Below, one piece after another: positions 54,401 through 63,760 of a DNA stretch of 64,000 bases. This DNA is from Apostichopus japonicus. Taxonomy: Eukaryota > Echinodermata > Holothuroidea > Aspidochirotida > Stichopodidae. The notes beneath the pieces were generated by a model. The model was given only the letters and a program-made list of their open reading frames with translations, was not told the DNA's origin and made no database searches. Positions within the stretch are counted from its first letter, which is position 1. Each line of letters starts with the position of its first letter. The stretch covers positions 9,158,359 through 9,222,358 of the forward strand of contig NC_092578.1 in NCBI RefSeq assembly GCF_037975245.1. The letters run 5' to 3'. The position numbers and the translations under genes are program-made.

Positions 54401-57400
54401 CATGAAGCAACTCATAATAAGGGTGATAGTCATGGCTGATGTTGGTGTGATTGGGTAAGTATTACACCCACTCCCACACTGCCCACTTACCCATCTTAAA
54501 CATATTTTAATTTTAAAATAAGTATCTGCTTTTTACATGGTTGGTGGAGATGATATTTGAATTTAAATATTTTCCCTTTCTTCTCATTTTCCTTTGTGTC
54601 ATTGGACTTTATGACATGGCAAAGGACCTTTGAACAGTGTTAAATTGAACAATGCTCAGATGTGTGAGATTTTTGTAAACACAATGATTCAAGTTTGTGC
54701 ATAAATAGTACAAAAGAATCTTCTCTAAGCACAACAATTGTATCCTGATATTCTGTTCCTGTTTATTACGCCTAAGTTGAAAGACCTTTATGGTCTCGTC
54801 TTTCTTGTTATTTATATCATATAACTGTTTTGCTTCTGATTTAGCAGTACTTAATACTTTTATATGTCTTCGTTTGTCGTTTGCAGTAAATCCCAACCAG
54901 AGAGTATTTATTATGGTTACAATGCAACAACCACCGGAGAAAGTAACCAAGAAGCCGCAGATAAACTAAGACTGGACCAGGCTATGAAAGCTGTGAGCTT
55001 ATTTTATGAACATAACGGCGATGAAACTCGTTTTAATCAGTCTCACATTGGTCCAGGGTTTAACCATGAATTCCAAGTGAGTCTATAGATTTACTGTAAA
55101 CCAACCGTTCCTTTTAGTTGTATATACAATGGCTTCCACTTGCATAATGTTGAACAATCATACCATATACGTCACGTACCATATATTACTTTATAGTTTA
55201 TACATTTATGTATGGTGAAAGTTTGTTACAGTATATATACCATGCATCTGTAAATTCAACTGGATGTAACATATTGCTACTGAATGGCTTCTCTCCATTC
55301 AGTTCTGTCCGATAGAAACAAGGAAAGTACGGAATTAAGATATTAATCCCAGCCATTGAGGGGTATTAAAATATCTGAGTGTGTGTAACTTTTTTTTAAA
55401 GTGGCAGGAAAATGTCTGTTTTAATCTAGGCACATGTGACCATTATTTGAGTTTTTAGCATAATTATTTAGCCAGCAATAAAGTAATATGTACCTGGTCG
55501 ATTTGTTTTAATCACCGGAACCCACCAAATATTGTAAAAGTGGCATAATGTTCATGAACTATTATTGAAGTTACTTTTTTCTCCTGATAATACAGATGGA
55601 ATGTGATAGGGAAACAGAATATTATAAACCATCTTTAAATTGAACGTAAACATTTCCCCTAAATAATGTATTTATGAAGCTAGGTGTGTATGTCTGTCAA
55701 AGGTAAAGCATGTACAATGAGTTGGCGGTAATAGGTACGTACCACGGGCAAACTTTTCAATAAATACTTTTGTCGGCATGGACTGTTTATTTCAACATTT
55801 TGAAGGAGCTTTCATCGAGGAAACGCACAATAGTCAATAGATCAATTATATCTCTACCCGATTATTAAGTGCTTCTTTGGATAATATGGGAAGTGTTTTC
55901 ATCAATTTTTTGACAGTCCTGTTTAAAATTCTACCTGTGTAATTGTTTTGTTTTTAAAAAAAGGAATATTTATATTTTCTACACTTACAGGTTATCAATT
56001 ATGGTCCTGGGAGACTAACTTTAGAATATAACGTTACCATTCAGGTTCCATGGGGTAATATTGATGGTGACACTATGATCTTCATTCAAGACATAACGGT
56101 TTGTAGAAAAAACGTTTTTATGACGAAAATACTTACTATATTAGTTGACAGTTCCACAAATTAGACGTTGCATCATTAAGGGTAGTTTTGATTTTATTAA
56201 CCGTTACCCTTGCAGATCACTCTATAGCGATCCTGGAAGTGATAAGTCAGCAGGGGGCCAGTTCAAAATCGATATCAATATTGGTAGTTTAGGTTGATGG
56301 AAAAGTGCATGATGTGAGAGAATACAAGTAGGTATTTTTAATTTTTTTTTATTACCCAACCAATTAAAGTTTGGGGGAGGGGATTATGCACCACAGTCTA
56401 ACATGTTATTAACAAGAATAATAAATATAACATTGTTCTGTTGTTATTTTAGATGGAACCAAGCAACAAGGGTGTCTGCAATAAACCTCGGATTTTAGAG
56501 TTGCAGAGGAATAGGGAAAATGAAGCTTACGTTACACAAGACCTCTCAAAGATACCATATGCTGAAGACAAAAAATCCAGTCAACAACCAGCAACAGCCG
56601 ATGACTCCAGACAATTCGTAAGCTTAGTAAAGAAACCTAGTGAACAAAGCGGTACCTGAATGGATATAACAGTCTCCCAGAGGCCCGGGTCAATTAAGAG
56701 ACCGGGGTCAATAAGGGGCCTCAGTAAAATGTCGAAGGACCGTAAAAATGTGGGATAAATAATGTGCGATTTCTCATTTCATACTACTTTACGTACAAGG
56801 AAAAGTCAATTAAGTAAAAAAAGGTAACGTGGGGGCGAGCTGTCGACCGTGTTCGCGACACATCTCTTTCAATGATTTAGGCGGCGGGAAAGAATATTCT
56901 GTTTATCCACCTCAATGAAGAGAGGTGAATATTCAAAGCACTTATATTGACAAGAAAAGATGTGCTTTTTACGTGACCTGCCCTGCGGGATCCAAAACGT
57001 CACGGCCAAACGGCACTACCCAACCATCCCATTCTGACAAACAAAACTTAAGTCAAGCGAGCCAATATAGTAAATACGCCCACCGACCTGCAGAGCTAAA
57101 CCCCCAACCACCCACTCAAACATTCAAAAAACCACAAAAGGACGACCAGCACGCAGTGAAACGAAACACCCCTCCTCCCCAGCACACCAGCATCCAAAAA
57201 AAGCCGCCGCAGATAAACGGCGGAAATCGAATTCAACCTGAAGGCGAATGACACACTTCACCGCCTCCAGGACTGTCTGCCAACTGGCAAATTTTCCCCT
57301 AGATGTATACGGATATCCTGATCCTACTAGATAAAGGTTGGATACTGTGCATGTTTCCAGGCCAGTAGGGGGGCATTGAAGCATTTCATGAGAGGGTAGT

Positions 57401-59165
57401 AGATTGTTTCTATAGTGTCAGGAAATTGTCGCAACTGACTGCACATTCCTTGAGCTTTCCTTTTCTTCCATTTCACCACAGGGATGTGATATAGCCGAGT
57501 GCGTTGACCTGTTGTGCAAAATATTCCCTCCGTTCGAGAGAGATGACCTGGTGAAGATTACTGTGGATATGTTACTGTGGGAGCATACATTAGTAACAGT
57601 AAGTTTATACCAACTAAGGAAGATATATACGGCTTTAAGCTTTGATTGGGAATATTCTAAACCCTACGCAGACAATTACTGTAATTCAAGTCCTCAATGG
57701 AGCCCGTATTTGCTTCGTTTCATGAAAAAAACACATGACATTTCTGACATGAATTTGTTGCATTTACTGCAATATGCTTGATTGTATTATATAACCAAAC
57801 AATAAAGGAAAAACAACATAATTTAAAATTAAAATATTACTTTACTTCAACAAATGATGCATAAGATGAATGATGCATATATACGGCTAATTAAGTATTA
57901 AGTTTGATAATGAATCCACTATCTAAATGAATTTTAAGTTTATGTGTCACAAAATATTCTATACGTGATTACGCTGGTAAAAAATTACAACCAACAGGAG
58001 TAAGCTCATAGCACAAATCGGCTGTGCATGATGCCATACAGTGCAGTGTTTTGACAATTATATGACAGGGACTTGTTTCTTTCATTTCAAAATTAGGGGA
58101 AATTTGACTTCGTGGAATTAGTATCCACAGGGGGAGGAAAATCTGATGATCCTGCCAATATTCATAACCAGCCAGAGGGACATGAAGCTGACTCAGTCCA
58201 AGTAAGTGAATGTACCGCTGGATTAACACCATCGTTAGCCCTATATAAGGCATTACATGTGCTTTCTCTCTGCCCCCATTCGTTTATTAAACTTGCAAAC
58301 ACTAACCGAGAAAGATCACAGACGCCATTTGATCTTGGCGTTTTCTTACATACCGTTACTTTGAAGGCCACTGTACACTTACATCATCAACCTATTTCGT
58401 AATGTAGCACTGAATTGATGGACTGGCACAGGTCACTCCGGATGGAGGCGGAGGAGGGGGCACTTTGGAAGTTAACCTTCAAAGAATACTGCCATCACGC
58501 ATGAGTTCTACGTTTAACTTTGGACAGCTGCGATTTTAGGGTGGATATGTCGTTACCACACCCGTCCTGTTTCTCATTAACGTAAGGTACAAACTAAATA
58601 GTTGAAAATGTCTACAAATTAGTAAAAAGCCAAAATGACCACCTTTTTGCAAAGGGGGATGACCCCACACAAATAAGAACCAATCCGTCAGACGATATTA
58701 TATTATTTTCACGGCATTGCCTAACTATTAAAGTGTACCTTTAAGTACAGTTATGCTGCTAACGTATAGTTCCAATAAATATGATAATCCTTTGGAACGC
58801 ATTTAGAAAGCCTCTTAAAGCATCCTGCAGGTCAATTGGGAAATGGAAGTATTTTTGAGAAACTTTTTGTCCCTACCTTGCACATGTTAGGAACTCGCGG
58901 AAAATGCAAAAGGAAACCTGTATAAAGTGCACATCAACTGTCAACAATTAGAGGGCAGAGGGTAGAAATTTGTTAATCAGAGTCAGACTGAGGTAAAGGG
59001 GGAAACCGGGCAGGGCAAAAATCATTATTGGGATTAAGCCCCCACCCCTTCATCTTGATACCGCTACTGTTATGAACACTTACTATCATATATTTGTTGT
59101 TACCTTTATTCTAATTTAATCACTATTTGTACAATGGCAACTATGTACTTATTATCAGTACTCAG

Positions 59166-59237
<72 letters not shown>

Positions 59238-60334
59238 AAAATATATATATATATATTTATATAAATATATATATATATATCTATATATATATATCTATAT
59301 ATATGTATATGTACTTGTTTATCTTATGTATTATTGATTTCACACAAAGATCTCAACACTAGCATACACAGGAACTATGGGGACAATGCCAACCAAGTGG
59401 TGGGTAATTCTATTAGCTATTATATTGGGTATGCTGTTTCTAATGGCTGCAGTAGGTCTACTTTGGAAGGTGAGTTTAGTTTTGATTAAAGTTATTTTGT
59501 TTTAAGCACTTCAGTGTAACTCAAAGTCCGCATGATGTACCTATTTCACGAATTTTTCACGTTGTTTTGAACATTGTTTAACATCCTATCCTACATGACA
59601 AATCCTGCTTGGCTTACCCTCACGCAATTGAAGAGTTGAGGTGTAGTTATCGGTCCAACGGTCACCATTTTAAACAATGAAATGTTTGGTATCTGTATAT
59701 AATACTGACATGACTTTCAGTAGTAAAACGCTTACAATTGCCACAAAAATATCAAAATGGAAAGAACCGGAATCCACCGACTTCTATGGTACCACACGTT
59801 CATAAGATGATAGCCGACACACGTGATGTTTAAAGTATGATCTTCCAATGGGTTAGGCTTAAAGATGTTAAGATGTTTTTTAAAACAAAAATACTGATCG
59901 CCATTTATGAAACATGCGAAAAAAAATGTTCGCTTTGCCTCTCCTTTTAGGCCTATTTATCAGTGGTTGCATGAAACTTAAAGCTGAATGACTCATCACC
60001 AAAAACTGAAAGTTTCTCTCTCTGAAAACTGAACGTTTTCTTCACTTAAAAACTGAAAATCTCCCTTATTGCTGAGGTGTGACTTCCAGTTTCTAGTAAT
60101 CACGCTCGCTTAAAAAACACAATGTCTCCCTCACTTCTAAACTGACCGCTTCCCTTACTATTCTGCCTACTTTCTGATCTACAGATTGGATTCTTTAAAC
60201 GTTCGTTGAAAGATGAAATGGGGGTGAAATGTGAATCTACCGCTGTAACTTCAGAATCTACAGAAGAGCAGAAAAACACAGATCCTCCGAAACTTTCGGA
60301 GGGACATTCCAATAGTGCTTTAGAAGTTAATTGA
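30285..60334 (+). CDS. Integrin alpha subunit, 25 coding exons, 1109 aa, no I domain
   Basis: Integrin alpha pairs with a beta chain to form a cell-surface receptor for matrix or cell ligands. The 25 exons sum to 3330 nt and join in one frame ending in TGA. Residues 1-20 form a signal peptide. About 21-460 form the seven-bladed FG-GAP propeller, with Ca-binding loops at 308-316 (DLDQDGLTD), 371-379 (DINNDSFID) and 433-441 (DMDGNLYPD). About 461-1030 form the thigh and calf regions with paired cysteines. 1037-1060 is the membrane span, and GFFKR at 1062-1066 opens a 44-aa tail. There is no I domain between blades 2 and 3. [19 protein letters not shown] and VDMDGN recall the alpha4/alpha9 class, but this assignment is from memory. 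The start follows an in-frame ATG at 30075; 30285 is preferred because it opens a proper signal peptide. Confidence 0.93.
30803..31274. mobile_element. Long-TIR MITE with internal tandem array, in integrin intron 1
   Basis: The left end TATGGCAAGCCATGTGGG and the right end CCCACATGGCTTGCCATA are inverted. The pairing continues inward through TAATATATCCGCGTATTAAT for about 80 bp. Flanks read CCCCGCCT and ACCCGCCT, a 7-8 bp duplication. The centre holds several copies of a 21-22 bp unit built on TATATACACGTATTAATTCG. No transposase is present. Confidence 0.8.
31575..32170 (-). repeat. Dispersed repeat family A, copy C (inverted), intron 1
   Basis: Matches copy A (26480-26770) and copy D (16440-16638 plus 18917-19150) on the opposite strand. 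Being uninterrupted, it serves as the empty-site reference for the nested insertion at 16639. Confidence 0.75.
32630..33817. mobile_element. hAT-like element, 1188 bp, carrying a minisatellite, intron 1
   Basis: Ends are CAGGGGCGTAGCGAG and CTTCGCTACTCCCCTG. The flanks are a perfect 8-bp duplication, TTAACATG at 32622-32629 and 33818-33825. Most of the interior is the 138-bp array described separately. Confidence 0.88.
32806..33771 (+). repeat. Seven tandem copies of a 138-bp unit
   Basis: CAAATTTGACTTAAAATA begins at 32806, 32944, 33082, 33220, 33358, 33496 and 33634, an exact 138-bp period. Copies are nearly identical. The array lies wholly within one hAT-like element, so it expanded inside a transposon. 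Confidence 0.92.
34170..34700 (+). mobile_element. 3' end of a Penelope-like retroelement, intron 1
   Basis: With one frame change the DNA reads [12 protein letters not shown] then [12 protein letters not shown] and a stop, resembling the end of the GIY-YIG endonuclease of Penelope-like elements. A pyrimidine-rich tract of about 300 bp follows. Next, at about 34650-34681, GAAGATCCTGGTAGAATCG precedes GAAACGTC, which resembles part of a hammerhead ribozyme. The 5' part is missing. Confidence 0.5.
36798..36857 (+). repeat. Retroposon-tail-like sequence ending in (ATT)n, intron 1
   Basis: GCAAAGCGCTTTGGCACCTT, then AAAGCGCTATATACATCG and an ATTATTATTATT tail. This combination is common at the 3' ends of LINE/SINE copies in marine invertebrates, from memory. 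The head of the element was not identified. Confidence 0.45.
36982..37100 (+). CDS. Integrin alpha exon 2: propeller blade 1
   Basis: Acceptor TTTTTCAG. Encodes [13 protein letters not shown] and a CTSSSTC cysteine loop. Donor GTAATA. An N-glycosylation sequon (NST) is present. Confidence 0.9.
37257..37303. repeat. (CAT)n microsatellite, intron 2
   Basis: Repeated CAT/ATC trinucleotides with small interruptions. Confidence 0.85.
38131..38225 (+). CDS. Integrin alpha exon 3: blade 1-2 junction
   Basis: Acceptor TTTTCTCAG. Encodes [17 protein letters not shown], the usual WLG motif between the first two blades. Donor GTGAGT. Confidence 0.9.
38909..39059 (+). CDS. Integrin alpha exon 4: propeller blade 2
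   Basis: Encodes ACGHRYANN, the conserved CGHR motif, then the GVCY and PCLD cysteines. Donor GTTAGT. Confidence 0.92.
39326..39719. mobile_element. hAT-like MITE, 394 bp, integrin intron 4
   Basis: Ends are CAGTGGCGTAGTCAG and GGCTACGCCACTG. Flanks CTCCATGC and CTCCATAC form an 8-bp duplication with one mismatch. It contains poly-G/C tracts and no coding sequence. Confidence 0.83.
41706..41828 (+). CDS. Integrin alpha exon 5: blade 2-3, CQAG motif
   Basis: Encodes [16 protein letters not shown], then a [16 protein letters not shown] end. Absence of any I domain coding is evident at this junction. Donor GTGAGT. Confidence 0.92.
42217..42306 (+). CDS. Integrin alpha exon 6: blade 3
   Basis: Acceptor TTTTTTCAG. 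Encodes [18 protein letters not shown] and an acidic end (NSEYETEYN). Donor GTGAGT. Confidence 0.88.
43782..43927 (+). CDS. Integrin alpha exon 7: blades 3-4
   Basis: Encodes [14 protein letters not shown] and [13 protein letters not shown]. The fourth blade has no canonical metal loop. Donor GTTAGT, phase 0. Confidence 0.92.
44417..44557 (+). CDS. Integrin alpha exon 8: blade 5 with Ca-binding loop
   Basis: Encodes [18 protein letters not shown] and LLIGAPF, a textbook FG-GAP with a full DxDxDGxxD loop. Donor GTACGT. Confidence 0.95.
45294..45402 (+). CDS. Integrin alpha exon 9: blade 6 first part
   Basis: Encodes [17 protein letters not shown]. The metal loop has Ser where Gly is usual. 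The exon ends with one base of an Asp codon before GTGAGC. Confidence 0.93.
46529..46623 (+). CDS. Integrin alpha exon 10: blade 6 second part
   Basis: Encodes [20 protein letters not shown], completing blade 6. Donor GTACGC. Confidence 0.93.
47553..47689 (+). CDS. Integrin alpha exon 11: blade 7
   Basis: Encodes [20 protein letters not shown], the last Ca-binding blade. Ends mid-Lys before GTTAGT. Confidence 0.93.
48515..48648 (+). CDS. Integrin alpha exon 12: propeller-thigh junction
   Basis: Encodes [18 protein letters not shown], then cysteines of the thigh start ([19 protein letters not shown]). Frame requires the GTGTGA donor at 48649. The stronger GTGAGT two bases later would put exon 13 into a stop. 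Confidence 0.88.
49504..49664 (+). CDS. Integrin alpha exon 13: thigh
   Basis: Preceded by a long CT tract. Encodes [20 protein letters not shown] with a conserved RFFL segment. Donor GTAAGT. Confidence 0.9.
50298..50400. repeat. GAT/GGT-rich trinucleotide stretch, intron 13
   Basis: Degenerate runs of GATGGTGATGATGGTGGTGA type. It is followed at 50630-50830 by loosely repeated ATGTTATAT-like words. Confidence 0.6.
50850..51017 (+). CDS. Integrin alpha exon 14: thigh end
   Basis: Encodes [15 protein letters not shown] and a [10 protein letters not shown] cysteine site before the next cysteine pair. The exon ends at a codon boundary before a weak GTATTA donor. Confidence 0.88.
51265..51344 (+). 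CDS. Integrin alpha exon 15: genu / calf-1 start
   Basis: Encodes [20 protein letters not shown]. The FxxNCGxDxxC pattern is conserved in integrin alpha chains at this point. Donor GTGAGT. Confidence 0.92.
51898..52045 (+). CDS. Integrin alpha exon 16: calf-1
   Basis: Encodes [20 protein letters not shown], the beginning of the calf-1 beta sandwich. Donor GTGAGT. Confidence 0.9.
53471..53614 (+). CDS. Integrin alpha exon 17: calf-1
   Basis: Encodes [14 protein letters not shown] and [14 protein letters not shown], matching the C...C-x-LGNP pattern of calf-1. Donor GTAAGT. Confidence 0.9.
54282..54454 (+). CDS. Integrin alpha exon 18: calf-1 / calf-2
   Basis: Encodes [18 protein letters not shown], a beta-strand region, and an acidic EAEEEKANN loop. 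Donor GTAAGT. Confidence 0.9.
54887..55076 (+). CDS. Integrin alpha exon 19: calf-2
   Basis: Encodes [17 protein letters not shown] and [17 protein letters not shown]. The GP-x-x-F/H pattern precedes the next conserved NxGP segment. Donor GTGAGT. Confidence 0.9.
55991..56098 (+). CDS. Integrin alpha exon 20: calf-2
   Basis: Encodes [20 protein letters not shown], a conserved NxGP segment followed by W-G. Donor GTTTGT is weak. Confidence 0.88.
56453..56617 (+). CDS. Integrin alpha exon 21: polar calf-2 loop
   Basis: Encodes 55 mostly hydrophilic residues including [18 protein letters not shown] and [14 protein letters not shown]. It sits where other alpha chains carry the heavy/light-chain processing loop, but no clear furin RXKR site is seen. 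Confidence 0.82.
56925..57251 (+). other. Unrecognised 108-codon frame in integrin intron 21
   Basis: Locally GC-richer DNA with a Pro/Gln/Lys-rich reading frame (for example [18 protein letters not shown]). I do not recognise it. It could be a retroelement Gag scrap or an unused exon. The integrin frame joins correctly without it. Confidence 0.3.
57482..57598 (+). CDS. Integrin alpha exon 22: calf-2 cysteine cluster
   Basis: Encodes [20 protein letters not shown], the conserved C-x-x-x-x-C-x-x-x-x-C cluster. Donor GTAAGT. Confidence 0.92.
58097..58201 (+). CDS. Integrin alpha exon 23: membrane-proximal stalk
   Basis: Encodes [18 protein letters not shown] and a polar stretch ending GHEADSVQ. 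Its 35 codons keep the frame open. The region is variable among integrins. Confidence 0.8.
59169..59310. repeat. (AT)n microsatellite, intron 23
   Basis: Long TA runs with sporadic C or A interruptions, ending 40 bp upstream of the transmembrane exon's acceptor. Confidence 0.93.
59350..59469 (+). CDS. Integrin alpha exon 24: transmembrane segment
   Basis: Encodes a short stalk then [20 protein letters not shown], a single hydrophobic span, ending LLWK. Donor GTGAGT. Confidence 0.93.
60185..60334 (+). CDS. Integrin alpha exon 25: GFFKR tail and stop
   Basis: Encodes [13 protein letters not shown], a Ser/Thr/Glu-rich tail, and ends ALEVN then TGA. GFFKR is the hallmark of integrin alpha tails and contacts the beta tail. 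Confidence 0.95.
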   Translation: MGFFKRSLKDEMGVKCESTAVTSESTEEQKNTDPPKLSEGHSNSALEVN

Positions 60335-60459
60335 GTTGGAAACATTATCTTCCATTTATTTGTTTCAGCTTCCTCTACTTACGATATCTTACATACTTAA
60401 TCAATGTTATGCATCGTAAATTTACCAAAGTTGTTATTACCAAGTTTAATTCAACCTTG

Positions 60460-61440
60460 GTCAAACAAGGCATGTGATTCACGTCACGGGCCTCTTCGTC
60501 TCTCTGAACTTGTAGTTCTAATGCACCGCAATATGGACGTATTCTGGATGGTATGCACTATACAAGATACGTTAACCAAATAAAAGTGTACTGTGTACTG
60601 CGGACTTTTATATTAATCTAGTTGATATATGCTTAGTTAATTGAATCCCAGTGGAATAGGAAGTCACCAAAAGGTCTTTCTTAACTATATCGAAGTGATG
60701 ATATGGATGAAGACTTGCTGCTATCAATCTTCATTGCGATCAGTTTCAGATAATAACGAGGAATGCGTATAATTGTCGCACCCATTCCTGCTCCCGGGAC
60801 CGCCACTAATTTTCCCCACCGGACGGACGAGCGAACTTCAATTAACTTGTGACAACTTTCTCAAATACTGTGGGAGACACCACCCATTCGTCATCACTTC
60901 AGCGCAGCTATGGAGTTAAGGACGTTGTTTCCAAACCCCATTATCCAATTCGCAAACTAGACATACCAAATTCACAGACGAGTCCTTAGCAAATTGCAGT
61001 TTGCGTTAATTGGGGCATTGTTCTCTGCTTGGTCTTCGGGCTCTCCCGGTCTATCAAACTAAAAGCAATTCGTGACGGTAAAAGACGAATCTTTAGGTTA
61101 CAACAGGGAAGTGTTTAGACACATCCCTGGTTGCAGCAACGTTACTCTGGTCGGTTCAAAATGGGTTAACTTTGCACTATAGCATATATCGTGATATTAA
61201 TAAGTTAACGTCGTGTTCTGACCAGCTTAAATGTTATTTGTAACAGACGACACTATCCCGCTGTTTAAGTCAGGTGATCCAAATTATTGTACTTTCGTCA
61301 TGAATAATACAATGTTGTTCCAAACTGTTTTAAAGCAATAACTATAGTCACTTACTTTACAGGGTTGAGCCAGGATTTTTTTGACGGAGAGTGTTTCTCG
61401 TGTTGTTGATACCGACTTCACTTGTAAGGGTGGGGTGGGG
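60460..61440 (+). repeat. Dispersed repeat family E, copy 2 (uninterrupted)
   Basis: Collinear with the three segments of copy 1 in 7150-15850 but with no insertions and only one copy of the 268-bp unit. Shared landmarks include GGCCTCTTCG, GCTCCCGGGACCGCCA and GTGACAACTTTCTCAAAT. It begins about 125 bp after the integrin stop codon. Confidence 0.8.
60579..60584 (+). terminator. Candidate polyadenylation signal for the integrin gene
   Basis: AATAAA is the first canonical hexamer after the stop codon, 245 bp downstream, and lies inside repeat family E. It would give a short 3' UTR. Use of this site is inference. Confidence 0.4.
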
Positions 61441-62949
61441 GGTCTTCCTATCATTTTATCCATTCGTAAGTTTGCTTTAACATGTTTTATAATAATTTTT
61501 TTATAACAATAACATATCATTGCTTGATCTCTGTGTGAGCGGGACTGGGCCTTTGCAGCAATCATGAATGAGATACTTATAAAATTTGCTTCATAAGAGA
61601 TTGATAAGTTATAGTCAATTTAATTGATATTTCTGGTGGGCACACTTTATTACAAGGATATCATCCTCATTGTAAATATATATTTTCCTACATTCGATGT
61701 GTTTTGATGTTAGGAGTTCAGATGAAGATTAATTACTAAAGACATGTAATTAAACTTGCATGTATTATGTTTACACATGTTATGGACATTCAGTGTTTGA
61801 GAGAAAAATAAAACATATGAAGTGCAACTTCAGTCTGCTGAAGCTGACAGAAATACATATGCAAGTACAGATTATGTATTTATTCATATTCATAAAATAA
61901 AATAAAATAATTCATTTCCATGTCTAAGTTTTTGTTTTTGTTCGGATCTTTAACTTTACCTCAGGCTACATGTTAAATTCTTATTATAAGTCCAAAAGAT
62001 TGGAACACATTACACTCAGCATATCCAATAGTGAAACTAGATTGCATTTTGGTAATATCAATACCAAATTTTAGCTACTATTTACCCAGTACATTCCGAT
62101 CATATGTAATATGTAGTGGTCAGAATGATATTTTGGGATTTCAGACAAATGTAGTCCATATATATACATAGTAACTCTTGAGATGTTCCAAGTGCATCTC
62201 ATATGCTAAGGCCCTGAACACATAAAATGTGCACCATGTTTTATATATATTCATTTCAACTACATACACTCGTGTGGTAAATTATATTTTGTCCTTAGAT
62301 AAATACCTTTCTTGGGAATGCCCCTATCTGCTTCTCATATATGATCCTAGATATATGCCATATTTTTTTCAATACGACAATAGATTTCATTCATACAACA
62401 GTAGTTCTTATAATATGTTACAAGCACCTAATTCCATGACTCCTTTGAGTCATTCTTAGGTTAGATGTTCTGGTGTCGCCCTCTGAAATTTTTGAGAGAA
62501 AACATGAGGAATAGCAAATCAATTTTATTTTATAAAATAACATATTAAACATTATCTACTCAACAAATAATTTTCGTATACTTCTGCTTTATTATGAGCA
62601 TTATGATAATTTTTGCTTTCCCAGTTCTGTTAACCCCTATGTGACTGTGTTTTACTGTGTTTTACTGTGTGTTTTCTTTTCTCTATATCAAGTTTTCTTT
62701 TTTTTTGTATTACAACACAAACAAAACGAACACAGACCGGTACACCATGTGCACATTGTATGATATATCAACATTGAACATGATGGCCAAGATTTGCCTC
62801 TTAAAACTGAAGCAAACATTGTTTATTTCTACTGCACAGTCTAGCCAGGGCAGTCAACCGGTACGTCATGTACAAATTGTAACACGTATACAAATATGGC
62901 ATTGAAAGTAAAATGAAAACCTACCATTTAATCAAAAGAAATTATTTCC
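61441..62949. other. No gene recognised
   Basis: AT-rich DNA with short frames only. ATAAAATAAAATAAAAT simple sequence lies near 61893-61910. Confidence 0.45.
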
Positions 62950-63760
62950 CATACTTACTAAGAATTTCGAAAATTTAATTTCCGAATGCTCTTTAATACC
63001 AGCTTTAAAATTTGACAAACAAATATAGACTTGTCATTTCACTGACACCCTCTTGAATGTACGTATTAGTAATTAATCATTTATTAGTAATTATTCAAGA
63101 CATTAACTTTATATTTTAATACACAATATTTCTTCAAACATTTCTTCACAAGATGATCTAAACGAGTTACCAACGACCTGGCATTAAACAATATAATGCA
63201 AAGTGCACAGTGAATTTGAAATGTTTTCAGATGTGCGATTATATTTGCGCCACTAGTAACTTCCGCGTAGCAAGTAGTCGCTCTAAGGCTTACGTATATC
63301 ACGTCTCCGAAGAATGATACTATACATGGGCGGAGTTATGTAAGAGTAGCTTGGACTTTGATTGGTCAGGAGTGGATCCCGTATGTACGGTATCTGAAAG
63401 ACAGCATAATACAACGAACGGGAATAATACTTTGCAATACAGCCGTTTGATTTTGGCAACCTAAGGTATTCTATGAGATCATTCTAAGCCTACATGTATA
63501 CAGGAATCTCTTATCAATAAAGTTATATGTAAATGGAGCTATTAATGATACGACATTGAAATATTAGTCCACGAACCACCAAAAATGTATAAAAGTCTTC
63601 GGAGGAGGTAAAAACTTAATTGGATCGCTAGCTGACAGCATCGACCTTTCCTATTAACTATCAAATTCAGTTGCTGAAACAGAACACGTCATATTCCCCC
63701 TCCCCCATCCCATGCTTCATCAGTGAACCACATTTTATTTTATGGGAAATATAAATATTT
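62950..63760 (+). repeat. Dispersed repeat family A, copy B
   Basis: Direct relative of 26750-27640, sharing ATTTCTTCACAAGATGATCT, TATATCACGTCTCC and GTGAACCACATTTTATTTTA-like blocks. It has about 80 bp near 63332-63415 that copy A lacks. Confidence 0.72.
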
